64,000 bases of DNA from Rhinopithecus roxellana (Eukaryota > Chordata > Mammalia > Primates > Cercopithecidae): positions 49,871,030 to 49,935,029 of the forward strand of contig NC_044560.1 of the NCBI RefSeq assembly GCF_007565055.1, read 5' to 3'. Positions 32,935 through 43,334 of the stretch are shown in pieces (position 1 is the stretch's first letter; each line of letters begins with the position of its first letter). A program made the translations under genes and the position numbers. Below the pieces are notes generated by a model. The model saw only the letters and a program-made list of their open reading frames with translations, made no database searches and was not told the DNA's origin.

Positions 32935-33490
32935 CATTTTTTAATTTAACAAATAATTATTGGGCACCATGGTATGCCAGGTATTATTCTAGGCACTGAG
33001 AATACAGCAATGAATCAAACAGGCAAACCTCTGCCCTTGTGCAATTCACATTGTATGGGCAGAACAGTACAATGGGTGTGAATAAGAACTCAGGAAGCAG
33101 GTTCCTGGGATCATGTCATAACTCTGCCACTTGTGAGCTGTGTGACCTTGGACATATTATCTAACCTCTCTGTGCCTTAGTGTCCTCATCTATATAAAGG
33201 AGCAATACTAGTATTCTCTTTTATAGCTGTTGTGAGGATTGAATGAGCTGATATTTGTAAAGCAGTTAAAGCACACAAGTTTTGTTAAATGAATAGTGGA
33301 GTTTCACAGGCAATAGCAAAGTAAGTAAAATATATAGCATATCCCGCAATATTAACTGTTGAAGATAAGAAATAAATCAGGGAATGGTGATAGGTTATGT
33401 TTGTGGGTTTGCAATTTTAGATAGGGAGACCGGGGAAGATCACACTGAAAAGGCATCATTTGAGCGAAGGCTTGAAGGTCAATGAGCCAA
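32935..33490 (-). repeat. L2 LINE, reverse orientation, interrupted by a MIR
   Basis: TTAACAAATAATTATTGGGC, CCAGGTATTATTCTAGGCAC and TGAGAATACAGCAATGAATC start the reversed L2. After the MIR it resumes near 33300 with TAAGAAATAAATCAGGGAAT, GGGTTTGCAATTTTAGATAG and CATTTGAGCGAAGGCTTGAA. Confidence 0.82.
33075..33285 (+). repeat. MIR SINE within the L2
   Basis: CATAACTCTGCCACTTGTGA, GCTGTGTGACCTTGGACATA, ACCTCTCTGTGCCTTAGTGT and GTTGTGAGGATTGAATGAGC. One of the best-preserved MIRs in the window. Confidence 0.92.
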
Positions 33491-34145
33491 CAGAAGCTGT
33501 GTTTAACACTTTCATTGATTGTTCAGAAGGCACAGGATTTTGTGGCCCTGTGCCTGACTCTTGAATGTCAATCATCCACTTGGGACTATGATTAACAAAT
33601 TGCATTCTTACATTGTGATGTGATATAAATTATCCATGAGTTTGTAAGATAGTCATCCTCTAAAGTGTTCTCAGAGACCAGTGAAAAGGCTGTGTGCCTT
33701 CAAAAATAAAGTCATTTCTGGAACATTCCTTTTAATAAGAACAAAATGACTGAAGCCATGGCCTACAAGGTATACTCACAGTCCTTATCTCATAGATAAA
33801 GCTTGCCCCAGCTGGCTCCATGGCCTGTATATTGTGTGCCTGTGTTCTGCTCTTGACTCTCTCTCAAACCACATCTGGCTAAAATCCTTTGGTCTTGGGA
33901 GTGGAGGTGGGTACAAGGAAACTGTTGAGTTTAATTCTCTCTTGAGTAAAAAGAATCAAATCTAGCCACATTTCTGTTGCCCTGACCATGCAGGAATACT
34001 ATTCAAATGTACTTTCTGGATGCCAGAATGCTTGAAGAGCAATTTCGTTTAGATATATTCCCTTTATGTTCTCTGAAAATTATCTTTTTTATGCTTCTGA
34101 GGCCCACAATTTAGGGATATGTTTAACAAATTGCAACCTTGTTAT
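33491..34145. other. Unrecognised sequence containing the donor of the 80-bp inverted copy
   Basis: No repeat family recognised. Bases 33931-34012 are the apparent source of the copy at 32671-32750; they are continuous with their flanks. Confidence 0.5.
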
Positions 34146-34149
34146 TATG

Positions 34150-34270
34150 GTGTGAAATAAGAACACTGGCCTGGTAGACTGGAGATAAGTCTTCAAGTCC
34201 TGGCTCTGCTGTTAACTCCCACATGTCTGTATGTGTCACAACTTCCGTCTCTGGCTCTAGCTTCTCTGTA
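34150..34270 (+). repeat. MIR SINE fragment
   Basis: TTCAAGTCCTGGCTCTGCTG, TTAACTCCCACATGTC and GTCTCTGGCTCTAGCTTCTC. Confidence 0.6.
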
Positions 34271-34295
34271 CACACAGTGAAGAGGTAAGGAGGAA

Positions 34296-34296
<1 letters not shown>

Positions 34297-34340
<44 letters not shown>
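34297..34340. repeat. (AC)n microsatellite
   Basis: About 22 perfect AC units. Long enough to be polymorphic in a population. Confidence 0.98.
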
Positions 34341-34342
<2 letters not shown>

Positions 34343-34361
34343 CTCTTTATTGCTTGTCTTC

Positions 34362-34512
34362 TCTTGGCCAGGCATATCACAAATATTATCTCATGTTAAA
34401 AATCACAACAATCCTAAGAAGTCAGTATTATTATTATTACACTTACATGTATAATTTGTAAGTGGGAAGAGGCAGAAAAGTATTGTAACTCAGACCTGAC
34501 TCTGGCTATTAA
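34362..34512 (-). repeat. MIR SINE, reverse orientation
   Basis: CAAATATTATCTCATGTTAA, AAGTCAGTATTATTATTATT and ATTGTAACTCAGACCTGACT. Confidence 0.6.
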
Positions 34513-34529
34513 GCTGCAATTGCTTAAGC

Positions 34530-34908
34530 TTTTGCTGCAGACTGAATGTCTGTGTCCCTCAAAATCCATGTGTTAAAACCTAACTCCAATGTAATGGTAT
34601 CAGGAGGTGGGGCCTTTGGGAAGTAGTTAGGTCATGAGGGCATGACCCTCATGAGGAAATAATCTTCATGAATGGGATTAGTGCCCTTATAAAAAAGATC
34701 CCAGAGAGGTCCCTTATCCCTTCCACCATGTGAGGATATAGCAAGAAGATGGCGGTCTGTAAACCAGGAAGTGGCCCTCACCAGACACTGAGTCTGCTGG
34801 CAACTTGGTCTTAAGACTTCCCAGCCTCCAGAACTGTGAGAAATAACTTTCTGTTGTTTATAAGCCACCCAGCCTATGGTATTTTTGTTGTAGCATCTGA
34901 ACTAAGGC
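34530..34908 (+). mobile_element. MaLR solo LTR (MLT1/MST-type)
   Basis: GCAGACTGAATGTCTGTGTC, AGGAGGTGGGGCCTTTGGGA, TGGGATTAGTGCCCTTATAA, ACCATGTGAGGATATAGCAA, CAGCCTCCAGAACTGTGAGA and GTATTTTTGTTGTAGC give a complete LTR in forward order. Confidence 0.92.
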
Positions 34909-35390
34909 AGCTTGCTAAGCATCATTCCAAGACTGCAATTCCCTGATTTTAGAGACTGTAGGAACTACTCAGTCTGGCTTCCTAGGGAAGTCACTCCATC
35001 CTCTCAATTATTCGATGTGAATTGTAGATTATCTCTCTTTTCCTCCAGTGCCTATGTCATGGGTTTTATTCCAGCTATGAAGACTCTCTGGCAAAGGGAA
35101 AACAGAATGACAGATTGGCATTCAAGTGACAGAAACTGTCCAGAGCAATTATCCATTTCATCATCTTGCCCCTGGAGGCAGACCAGACTAAACACAGCAA
35201 CAGTGCTTTAAAGGAGGGTGAAAAGGCTTCGTAGAGCGACTCCACTGGCCTTACAAGAAGCCTGAGTCTTCAGGGATCAGCCTTGTCCTCCGCGTCAGCC
35301 TTGAGACTGTTCTCTGGAAATGCTTTTCCATGTCAGTGCATAGGGCAGACAGGTGATGTGGCTTCAGGAAGAAACACTAAGCCAGGAGTC
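34909..35390. other. No recognised feature
   Basis: Nothing recognised. Confidence 0.4.
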
Positions 35391-35394
35391 AAGA

Positions 35395-35805
35395 GAGTTG
35401 GCCCTGTCCTGGAGCTCCCTCTGACTCTCCATGTGACTTTAGGCAAATTGAGTCCCACATTATTACAAAGAAAAGGTGGTGTAGGGTAACAGGCAGCTTA
35501 GAGTTTGGGAATGAAGCACCTAGGTTTAGATACTGGTTCTGCCACTTATCAGGGGGATATGAGATGTGACCTTTCAGCCGAGCCACTTAGCGTCTAAGCT
35601 GGAGTGCCTCAGCTCTAAACTTAAGTCTGGGCTGGAAGACCAAGCATTAGGCTTTGCTGCTTACTAGCTGTGAGGCAGAGAGGCAGTAACTTAGCTTCTC
35701 TGGGCCTCAGCTTCCTCATCTATAAAATGCATAGCATAATAAAGGCTATTGTGAGAATTAAAGATCATGTATTCAAAATATCTCACAGAGTGTGGGCCCT
35801 CAGTA
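35395..35805 (+). repeat. Run of three adjacent MIR pieces, same orientation
   Basis: Piece 1 (about 35395-35470): TCCATGTGACTTTAGGCAAA. Piece 2 (35490-35600): GATACTGGTTCTGCCACTTA. Piece 3 (35625-35805): CTGCTTACTAGCTGTGAGGC, CTCTGGGCCTCAGCTTCCTC, ATCTATAAAATGCATAGCAT and TATTGTGAGAATTAAAGATC. Confidence 0.75.
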
Positions 35806-36320
35806 CCTTCTAGGACCAACCCATTGTCCCTCTCCACTCAACATGGATCAAACTGTCCAAGAAATGCTTCAGAACTCCACATCATTTAGAAAGTTGGTCT
35901 ATCAGGAGCCAGACTGCGTTCAGAGATGGGTTTGCAAATTCCATCTCTATGGGCTAACTCATTTAAGACTAGAAATGGAGGTGTACAGCTGGGTTCCATG
36001 CCCACGCAGTGGGGTGTACAGAGTTCTATATCACTATGGACATTCCACAGAAGAAGCAGGTGTGGATATAACAGGGCAATTCAACAATGCTGAGGCCTAA
36101 ATGGACAATGGGCCTTCCTATTTATAAAAAGCAGAAATCAGGTCATTCTGAGTCTAGCAATTGGGTGACTTCCTCCAGGTCAAGATCCCAAGTCTGGGCT
36201 TTGGCATAATCAAACAGAAAGAAAAGATGGGTTCCCTCCATTCCTTTCTGGTTTAATTTTATTTTCCTTTGTATACCTGACTCAAGCAGAGAAAAACACG
36301 AAGGCATTCAGAAGTTATAT
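35806..36320. other. No recognised feature
   Basis: A 102-codon forward frame (35792-36100) starts in MIR-derived sequence. It has no motif I recognise. Confidence 0.4.
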
Positions 36321-36324
36321 CTAT

Positions 36325-36478
36325 CATTGTTAACGTTTTCAGCTGAGACCCACAGAGGTCAGAGAAGGAACAAATACTTACCAGATGCTCCCTTCCAACG
36401 AGGTAGGCAGATGACATGCGCTGGCAGTAAGGAAAGTAGACACTGTCCCTCCCCTCAGAAAGCATAGACTCAAGGGCA
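36325..36478 (-). repeat. MIR/L2 relics, reverse orientation
   Basis: ACGTTTTCAGCTGAGACCCA followed by CAGAGGTCAGAGAAGGAACA is reversed-MIR-like. GACACTGTCCCTCCCCTCAG and AAAGCATAGACTCAAG are reversed-L2-like. Confidence 0.5.
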
Positions 36479-36485
36479 AATTCAG

Positions 36486-36916
36486 GTGAATTGTACGGAT
36501 GATTCTAACACATTCTTGTGTTGAGATGTTATTGTATCCAGTGGATTTATGTCAGGGCTTGCATTGGCTTCACGTCTGTAGAGAACAGACTGCTTGTCCA
36601 GGTGTCCAGTCATGCCTCAGCATGTCACAGGGGCCCTGATTAGCTGTTTGGGTGGGGTCCTATCAGGGTGCAAAGGAAGAAAAGGATCACTTCCTCCTGG
36701 GGTCAGGAATTGCATGGATAATTGCATGCACCCTGATAAGACCCCACCGGAACAGCTAATCAGAGCCCCTGTGACACCCTGAAGTGTGATTGGACACTTG
36801 GACAAGGGTCTGCTCTCCTTCTGCAGACAAGAAGCCAATGCAAGCCCTGATATAAATCCACTGGATACAAAAACACCTCAACACAAGAACGTGTTAGAAT
36901 CATCCTTGCAATTCAC
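36486..36916. repeat. Large inverted repeat (hairpin): arms of 187 and 190 bp, 54-bp loop
   Basis: Left arm 36486-36672 pairs with right arm 36727-36916 at about 87% identity by eye. Matching blocks: GTATCCAGTGGATTTATGTC / GTATCCAGTGGATTTATATC, CAGGGCTTGCATTGGCTTC (identical), TGATTAGCTGTT (identical) and TATCAGGGTGCA (identical, next to the loop). Both boundaries are sharp. The outer flanks do not match each other, and I see no clear target duplication. L2-derived sequence lies on both sides. I cannot assign it to a known foldback transposon. A transcript would fold into a long imperfect double-stranded RNA. Confidence 0.93.
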
Positions 36917-37280
36917 TAACCTGGGGATAGTGCAAACCAAAACCAGACAAGAACTCTGCCCTCAAAGAGCATCCACTCTAATGGAGAGAAAGAAAGACAT
37001 CTGAATGAATGCCCATGGTAATTTAGTATAAATTAAGTGATACGGAAAAAAATAAAATGGGAATGAGAGTGAATGTTTGTTGGTTGTGGGGGAGACCTGC
37101 TTTCCCTAGAGTGTTTAGGGAAAGGCTCTCTGAAGAGGTGACACAGAGTGAGACCTGAGTGATGAGAAGCAGGCAAGCATAGGGAGATCTGGGGGACACT
37201 CCGCAGGCAGAAGGAACTGCAAAGGTCCTGGGATAGGCATCAGCTGGTGTGTTCAAGAGACAGAAATCAGGCCATCATGG
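36917..37280 (-). repeat. L2 LINE, reverse orientation
   Basis: AACTCTGCCCTCAAAGAGCA, AAGGCTCTCTGAAGAGGTGA, GAGTGAGACCTGAGTGATGA, GACACTCCGCAGGCAGAAGG and AACTGCAAAGGTCCTGGGAT in reversed L2 order. Confidence 0.85.
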
Positions 37281-37454
37281 CTAGAATGGAGGGAGCCATG
37301 GTGTGTTTAGTAGAAGATCCAGAAGGGCCCATTCACATGCTTCAGAGAATGTAGTCTTTCCTGTGGGAAGACGATTTAAGGACAGAATGTGGAATAAGGC
37401 AGAGGTTTTACTGTCAGAGTTAGAAGCGTTGCTTCCCTGGGAGAGTCAGCTTGA

Positions 37455-37605
37455 TGCAAAGAGGATATCCCCCCTCTGCCTCTTCCCAATTGTGTGAACT
37501 TGGACAAGTGACTTCATCTCTCTGGACCTCACCCTCCTCCTGCATACAGTGGAGATAATACCTGCCTCACAGACCAGAAGTGAGACTAGACAACAAGCAC
37601 TGGCT
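37455..37605 (+). repeat. MIR SINE
   Basis: CAATTGTGTGAACTTGGACA, AGTGACTTCATCTCTCTGGA and GTGGAGATAATACCTGCCTC. Confidence 0.85.
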
Positions 37606-37965
37606 CATCCCCTTCTCCTGCTAGATAGTTAATAATAACAATAAAAAAAAATCACCCTGGAGACCATGGGGCATCCAGCAAGCTTTTGAAGCTAGTCACT
37701 AGAAAAATTTTGACAATTTATTTCTTAACAAATAGATCATCATCTGCCTATCTCAATGAATGGTATACTATTGAAGCAGTACCAGTACCTCTTCAGGATC
37801 TGCACAGTTAAAACTACTGGGCTGCCCTCAGGTGATGTAGGTCCATCCAAGGACCATACTTTGAGTAGCAAGGATTTAGAATCAAGGGGCTTCCACAACA
37901 CAGACAGTATTGCATCTACCACCGAAAGGTTACAAATCAATAGCCTGCTTTTAGTAGTTTATTAC
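37606..37965. other. No recognised feature
   Basis: Nothing recognised. Confidence 0.4.
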
Positions 37966-37969
37966 TGAA

Positions 37970-38255
37970 TTCATTAGATTCATAAATGTTCCTACAGTGC
38001 CTACTATGCACTAGGCATCATTCTGGGAAGTAGGATTTCAGTAGCAAACATTGATCAGGGCTTGTTCTCAAACAACACTTACCCTAGTAGCAGAGAGTCA
38101 ATTAAACAAACAATTAAGATCACCTAAGTGCAGAGCCTGGTGGTGTCCAGTGTGTTAGCTTGAGAGTGTCAGGGAAAATCTCCTAGATGAAATGACAGTG
38201 ACATGGAGAGCTGGCCCTGAGGAGGTGTGCAGGCAGAGAGAACAGCATCACCAGG
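37970..38255 (-). repeat. L2 LINE, reverse orientation
   Basis: CAGTGCCTACTATGCACTAG, GCATCATTCTGGGAAGTAGG, CTAGTAGCAGAGAGTCAATT and GTGCAGGCAGAGAGAACAGC. Confidence 0.8.
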
Positions 38256-38350
38256 GGCCAAGGCCACCCAGCCAGTCAGAGGCACAACCCTGATTTAAAT
38301 CAGGCCTCTCTTATTGAAAGACTTGCTCTTGCTAGTATCTTCCATGCTGT
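38256..38350 (-). repeat. MIR fragment, reverse orientation
   Basis: AAGGCCACCCAGCCAGTCAG, AGGCACAACCCTGATTTAAA and CTTGCTCTTGCTAGTATCTT. Confidence 0.6.
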
Positions 38351-38815
38351 ATGAATCAAGTCTTGCAAAAGAGCAGCTGCCAGCTGTCCTTCCCCAGAGA
38401 CGTCAGAGCAGCCGCTCCGGACTGGAAAGATATCTGTTCTGAGCAGAGGTCTCGGCATCACCTGACAGGCATGGCCATTACGAAATTTGCCTCCACACTA
38501 GACATGTGGCACCACAAACACCATCCAGGCATTGCTTCAAACATCCTTCCTCCCAAAGACTCCTGACTGGGAAATGTGATTGCCCTCTGATTGCTGCTAA
38601 TAATAGCCTTATTTTTTTTAAGCAACAATGAACCTTGAGACTTGGGTGATGGTAGCTGGTCACATCAGCTTGGGTGAAGTTCATCAGAAAGTAAAAGTCC
38701 GGTGACCTAGAAGTTTCCAGGACTCTTTAAGAGGGACTCTTTAAGTGAATCCAGAAATTCACCTGAAACAAGGACCTTCTATGTGGCAGACAGTGTACAT
38801 GCCTTATTTACATTA
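38351..38815. other. No recognised feature; short tandem copy
   Basis: GGACTCTTTAAGAG is followed by GGACTCTTTAAGTG near 38720-38747. Nothing else recognised. Confidence 0.4.
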
Positions 38816-38819
38816 AGTA

Positions 38820-39020
38820 GAGGTGACACAGACCTGGCACGAAACTTTGAATGCAGCTGTGTGACTTTGGGCAAGTCACTTAATGTCTATCAATCTCAGT
38901 TTCCTCATCTATTAAATGGGAGATGGATTCCTACCTTACCTGTCTTATGTGTGAGGATGTTCATAAAATGCTAAGCTCAGTGAGTGGGCACATTGTCAGC
39001 ACTCAGTAAGTGAGGATGGG
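38820..39020 (+). repeat. MIR SINE
   Basis: AGCTGTGTGACTTTGGGCAA, TCTCAGTTTCCTCATCTATT, AAATGGGAGATGGATTCCTA and CAGCACTCAGTAAGTGAGG. Confidence 0.92.
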
Positions 39021-39024
39021 AAAT

Positions 39025-39170
39025 AGTCTCATTACAACCCGGAGAGATAAGAATAGATGAGGAGACAGATACAGAAAGGTTACGCGATTTCTCTAGTCCC
39101 CAAAGCAGGTAAATGATAACTCAGATTTGAAGTCAAGTCTACCTTCAAACCCTAGTATTTTTCTTCAATT
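39025..39170 (-). repeat. MIR SINE, reverse orientation
   Basis: GTCTCATTACAACCCGGAGA, GAGGAGACAGATACAGAAAG and AAAGCAGGTAAATGATAACT. It forms an inverted pair with the preceding MIR. Confidence 0.75.
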
Positions 39171-39184
39171 CTTCATGTTCTGTT

Positions 39185-39635
39185 TCTTTTAGAATTATCC
39201 CTTTGCCATTTGACTTTGCTGGGCCTCTGCCTAGAGTGGGCAAATGTGTCTCCCTGTGCAGTGATATTGGGCTTGACCATTGACTTGCCCTGGTCAAAGT
39301 TATGGGGATGGAAACAACAGCATGGCAGTTCTGGGCTGAGACCTCAAGAGGCTTGATCTGTTTCTACTTATCTCTTGCTTCTGCTCCTGTCTCGTGTCTC
39401 ATTTACCACCATGAAAAGAGCAAGTCAGAAGTTCTTTCAGCCTGGCCCCCAGAATGAGACAAATGAAGCAGATTCAAACTGACCCAAAGCCCTGGTGGCC
39501 TGCACCTTGAATCTGAGGCAGCCAGCCAACTCTCAGTGAGAAAAATAAATGCCTGTAGTTGTAAGCAACTGAGTTTGGTATAGTTTGTTACCCAGCATGA
39601 TTGTGGCAATATCTGACTAATACACTGTCACAAAA
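39185..39635 (+). mobile_element. MaLR solo LTR (MLT1-type)
   Basis: Central GGGCTTGACCATTGACTTGC and CCCAGAATGAGACAAATGAA. The 3' end AAATAAATGCCTGTAGTTGT, AAGCAACTGAGTTTGG and GTGGCAATATCTGACTAATA is typical of old MLT1 LTRs. The 5' limit is uncertain. Confidence 0.75.
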
Positions 39636-40050
39636 GAGTACAGCCTAGCCAGGCCAGCACTGCAAGTATTTATTGAGTACCTGCTGTGTGTAATGGGAAG
39701 TAAAATGGAATTTAAAATTATTTCTACCTGTGAAGATGGTTTTATCTTTCTTCCTATCTCTTTTGCCAAACATTGTCATGACACAGAGTGGAAAACCACA
39801 AATCTTTATTTTATTTTTAAAACTGAAATAAATGTTTATATGTATTTATATCATTGAAGAGAAAAGCATAGCTTCATTAAAAGATATCTAGCAGTATTGA
39901 GGCACATATTTTCTAGGAACTCAGCAGTGGGTATTAGATTAGCCTACTGAGAATTTGTAAGAGTCGGCTAGTCCTTAAGGGATGGGAAGGATTTAAAGAG
40001 GTTGAACACAGTCCTCCAACCAAATCACACAGCTTTCACATTCAGGTTTA
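39636..40050. other. Mostly unrecognised
   Basis: GCAAGTATTTATTGAGTACC then TGCTGTGTGTAATGGG (39661-39700) looks like a reversed L2 or MIR tip. AT-rich sequence follows. Confidence 0.4.
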
Positions 40051-40054
40051 TTTG

Positions 40055-40160
40055 CTGGGGTGGAGAAGAATCTGACAGACCTGAGTTCAAATCTTTGGGC
40101 TGCCATTTTCTAGCTGTGGGATCTAGAGCAAGTCATCTATTTCTGACCTTCAGATGAGCT
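40055..40160 (+). repeat. MIR SINE fragment
   Basis: ACCTGAGTTCAAATCTTTGG, GCCATTTTCTAGCTGTGGGA and GAGCAAGTCATCTATTTCTG. Confidence 0.8.
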
Positions 40161-40400
40161 CCCACGAGTTTCTTCCCTGTACCTGGAAGGGCCTCCTCCA
40201 GACCTTTGTATGCCTATAAAGTCCTACTCGACTCCTTCTCCCTCAAGAACTAAGGCTTCTCCCTCTTTTGTCCCAGCCACACCAGACTGAAATGGTCTGG
40301 ACCCAAGGGTCCTCTAGGATTCTTATCCATGCATGTGTCTTTTTCTCTTTTTTCTTGGAGGAGAACCACAGCTTTATTAATAATACTTTAAAAAAGTTGT

Positions 40401-40706
40401 AGGCCAGGTGCGGTGGTTCACACCTGTAATCCCAGCACTTTGGGAGGCGGAGGGGTGTGGATCACAAGGTCAGGAGATCGAGACCATCCTAGCTAACATG
40501 GTGAAACCCCATCTCTAGTAAAAATACAAAAAAATTAGCCAGGCGTGGTGACGGGCGCCTGTAGTCCCAGCTTCTCGGGAGGCTGAGGCAGGAGAATGGT
40601 GTGAACCCGAGAGACGGAGCTTGTAGTGAGCCGAGATAGCGTCACTGCACTCCAGCCTGGGCATCAGAACAAGACTCCATCTCAAAAAAAAAATAAAAAT
40701 AAAAAT
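40401..40706 (+). mobile_element. AluY-like, full length
   Basis: GGCCAGGTGCGGTGGTTCAC, AGGTCAGGAGATCGAGACCA, TCCTAGCTAACATGGTGAAA and GGAGCTTGTAGTGAGCCGAG are AluY-type bases. The tail is A9 then TAAAAATAAAAA. AAAGTTGTA before it and AAAATTGTA after the tail fit a short, diverged target duplication. It lacks most of the monkey-specific changes seen at 56.6 kb, so it is probably an older AluY. Confidence 0.95.
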
Positions 40707-40944
40707 TGTATACACGTAGCAATATATAATTCAAATATGACAAATATAAAAATTAGTTAATTCTACGTGGTAGAACAAATGGGAATTTGTCAAGTTGTCT
40801 GTGCTTTGGTTTTAATATTTTTGAAACTACATGTTTACTGTAAAATAAAGCCAACTATTATATCTGTTTAGAAAACAATATTCATCTTCCTCATTCTTTC
40901 ACCTGATTATCACTCTTTTATGTTTGTTTGTTTGTTGTTTGCTT

Positions 40945-41390
40945 TAATTTTTTAAATTTTTTTTTTATTTTTTAAGTTCTGGGGTACATGTGCAGGATGT
41001 GCAGGTTTGTTACATAACTAAATGTGTGTCATGGTGGTTTGCTGCACCTATCAACCCTTCACCTAGGTGTTAAGCCAAGCATGCATTGCCTCTTTTCTCT
41101 AATGCTCTCCCCACCCCCTGTCCCCCAACAGGCCCCAGTGTGTGTTGTTCCCCTCCCTGTATCCATGTGTTCTTATTGTTCAGCTCCCACTTATGAGTGA
41201 GAACATGCATGTTTGGTTTTCTGTTCCTGTGTTAGTTTGCTGAGGATAATGGCTTCCAGCTCCATCCATGTCCCTGCAAAGGACATAATCTCATTCCTTT
41301 TTATGGCTGCATAGTATTTCATGGTGTATATGTACCATATTTTCTTTATCTAGTCTATCATTGCTGGGCATTTGGGTGGACTTTTTTATA
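40945..41390 (-). mobile_element. 5'-truncated L1 (primate) 3' end, reverse orientation
   Basis: TTTTAAGTTCTGGGGTACAT, GGTTTGTTACATAACTAAAT, GGTTTGCTGCACCTATCAAC, CCACTTATGAGTGAGAACAT and GGCTTCCAGCTCCATCCATG are the complement of the L1 3' UTR and the end of ORF2. It breaks off at TTGCTGGGCATTTGGGTGG. Confidence 0.93.
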
Positions 41391-42250
41391 CAGTAGCCAC
41401 TGAGCTAGCTCAGGATGGAGCCACCCCTTTAGCAACCAGGATGCCCAGTGCCAAGCTCAGTGCCTGTCATGGAATAGACTGTCAGTAAATAGTTGCTGAC
41501 TTGAACTAAACTGAATGGAATTGCTCCAAATATTCTCCAGGAATAAACTATTTTAAAGTACAGTTTTGACATTGTTTTTAAAAATGATCTTAGAGCTAAA
41601 TACATAACTAAAAAAAATACATGCTGAAAAACACATCCACACAAACAAACATGTGCGCAAACAAACATTTGCCAAACAGAACTCTAGGAGGCTTTTGCAG
41701 ACTTGTCTGCCATTTAAGGCCTGTAATTTCCCTCTTGGCTGACACTGGCTTTGGCCTGGACCATGTTTCACAGACTCCTGGCAGGCAGCCTCGTTGGGCT
41801 TTGCTTAGCTTTTTTTTTTTTTTTTTCTTTCAGCACACTTGAAACTGAAGTGACAGGACTTTCTGAAACCTTCTGTCAGCTGTAGCTGCCACGCTTCATG
41901 TCACCTGCTTACCCCTCCCAGGTTCTGTGGCTTTATAAATGTGTCTAGAGGTCCAGGAACAAGGTAGTAAACAGTGGATTCCTTCTAGAAGGAGAAAAAG
42001 AGGGCTCAGGAGGCACCACCCAGTGTGGGGACTGCCTGTGAGCCAGGCCAGGCCCCTACTCCCCCAGAGCAGATTAGATCTGATGGTCTGGCCTGCAGGC
42101 CAACTTTCTGCATAAAAAAGGTAGAGATACTGGAGAGGAAGTACAGGCACATGAAAACAAAACCAAATGAACTCTGCTGTGCTGCTGACAGAGGTAAAAC
42201 TTGTATGAACCTAACTGCTGGAGGAAAGTGGGGGCAGCTGGTGTATTCTA
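41391..42250. other. No recognised feature except a T-run
   Basis: T16 at 41811-41826. No Alu body is attached. Otherwise unrecognised. Confidence 0.4.
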
Positions 42251-42254
42251 TGGA

Positions 42255-42450
42255 GTTCTAGTATGAGATGCAGCTCATGTTTCTATGCCAGTTTCTACTG
42301 AGCAAGCTACCCCACTTCTCTGAGCCTCATTTCCTTATCCATGAACTGGATAATATCTACCTTGCAGGGCCAATGTGAGGTTGGATGAATTCATGTTTGT
42401 GAGGAGCTAAGCGCTTTGTAGAACATTCATAAATAGTGATTTTGTTGTGG
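42255..42450 (+). repeat. MIR SINE
   Basis: CTTCTCTGAGCCTCATTTCC, TTATCCATGAACTGGATAAT, GTGAGGAGCTAAGCGCTTTG and TAGAACATTCATAAATAG. Confidence 0.85.
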
Positions 42451-42794
42451 TAAAAGAGCCTCCAATCACAGAACTAGAAGAGCCCATTCGAGGGATCCAG
42501 TCCCCACTACTCCCCACACCACTTAAAGTGTAGCCTCTTCCACAGCTGCCTCTCCCAGCCCAGGCTCCTAGGCTCACCCAGGGAGCTTGCTGCCTCCTGG
42601 GAAAATTCTCACTACTAGAAAGTTTTTCCTTGGGCTGAATCAAAATTGATGTCTCTGCAGCTTTCACTTATTGGAACTTCCCACTCAAGAACACTGAAAA
42701 CAAGTCTATACCCTCCACCCCTCTGCAGTCTTCAGCATAGAGGACAGCTCTCTAGTCCTCTTTGAGGTGTCAACAGAAATCTTGAGACTTTAGT

Positions 42795-42945
42795 TAGGTA
42801 TATACATATACACATACAATATACATATATACATACATATATACGTATGTACACATACATATATATGTATATATAGTATGTGTATATGTGCGTGTATATA
42901 TCTATATATGTATGTGTGTATATCCCATACATACATACATATGAG
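42795..42945. repeat. (TATA/CATA)n AT-rich microsatellite with palindromic units
   Basis: ATACATATATACATACATAT and similar units. Alternating purine-pyrimidine sequence that is self-complementary over short spans. Confidence 0.95.
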
Positions 42946-43034
42946 GAAAGAGAGAGTATAAGGTATATTTATATACACTTATATTTAAGTATATAGAGGC
43001 AACTACAAGGGCCTATGTAGGCACATACACATGT

Positions 43035-43115
43035 ACCTATCCAGGACTTGCAAGGTACAGGAGGGCTTCTTAGAGGAGGTGATGTTTAACCTGAGTAGGC
43101 AATGTAAAGTGCATG
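43035..43115 (-). repeat. L2 fragment, reverse orientation
   Basis: GGAGGGCTTCTTAGAGGAGG then TGATGTTTAACCTGAGTAGG. Confidence 0.65.
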
Positions 43116-43334
43116 TGCAGTCCCACAGCTAATGGTGAGGAACCCGAGCCTCAGGCATATTCCCCCTTTGCTGTAGCAGTGGATGACAGTTGGCATCTAC
43201 AAAGTGTGAAGCTAGATATAATTATTGTCCATTTTTAGTTGTGTGTTATTATTCAAATTTACCTTTCTAGGCCCAGTTTCCTCAGTAGCTTTGGCCCATT
43301 CTTCTGACAGCATGTTTCTCGATTTGCCACTGTA

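Noticed and set aside
34123..34380. Reverse frame with a Cys-Val repeat
   Set aside because: It is a translation of the (AC)n microsatellite.
36594..36838. Two similar proteins on opposite strands as a duplicated gene
   Set aside because: Their likeness is a consequence of the inverted repeat: each arm is read in its own direction. No coding evidence.
42732..42978. Tyr/Ile/His-rich reverse frames
   Set aside because: They are translations of the TATA/CATA microsatellite at 42.8-42.95 kb.
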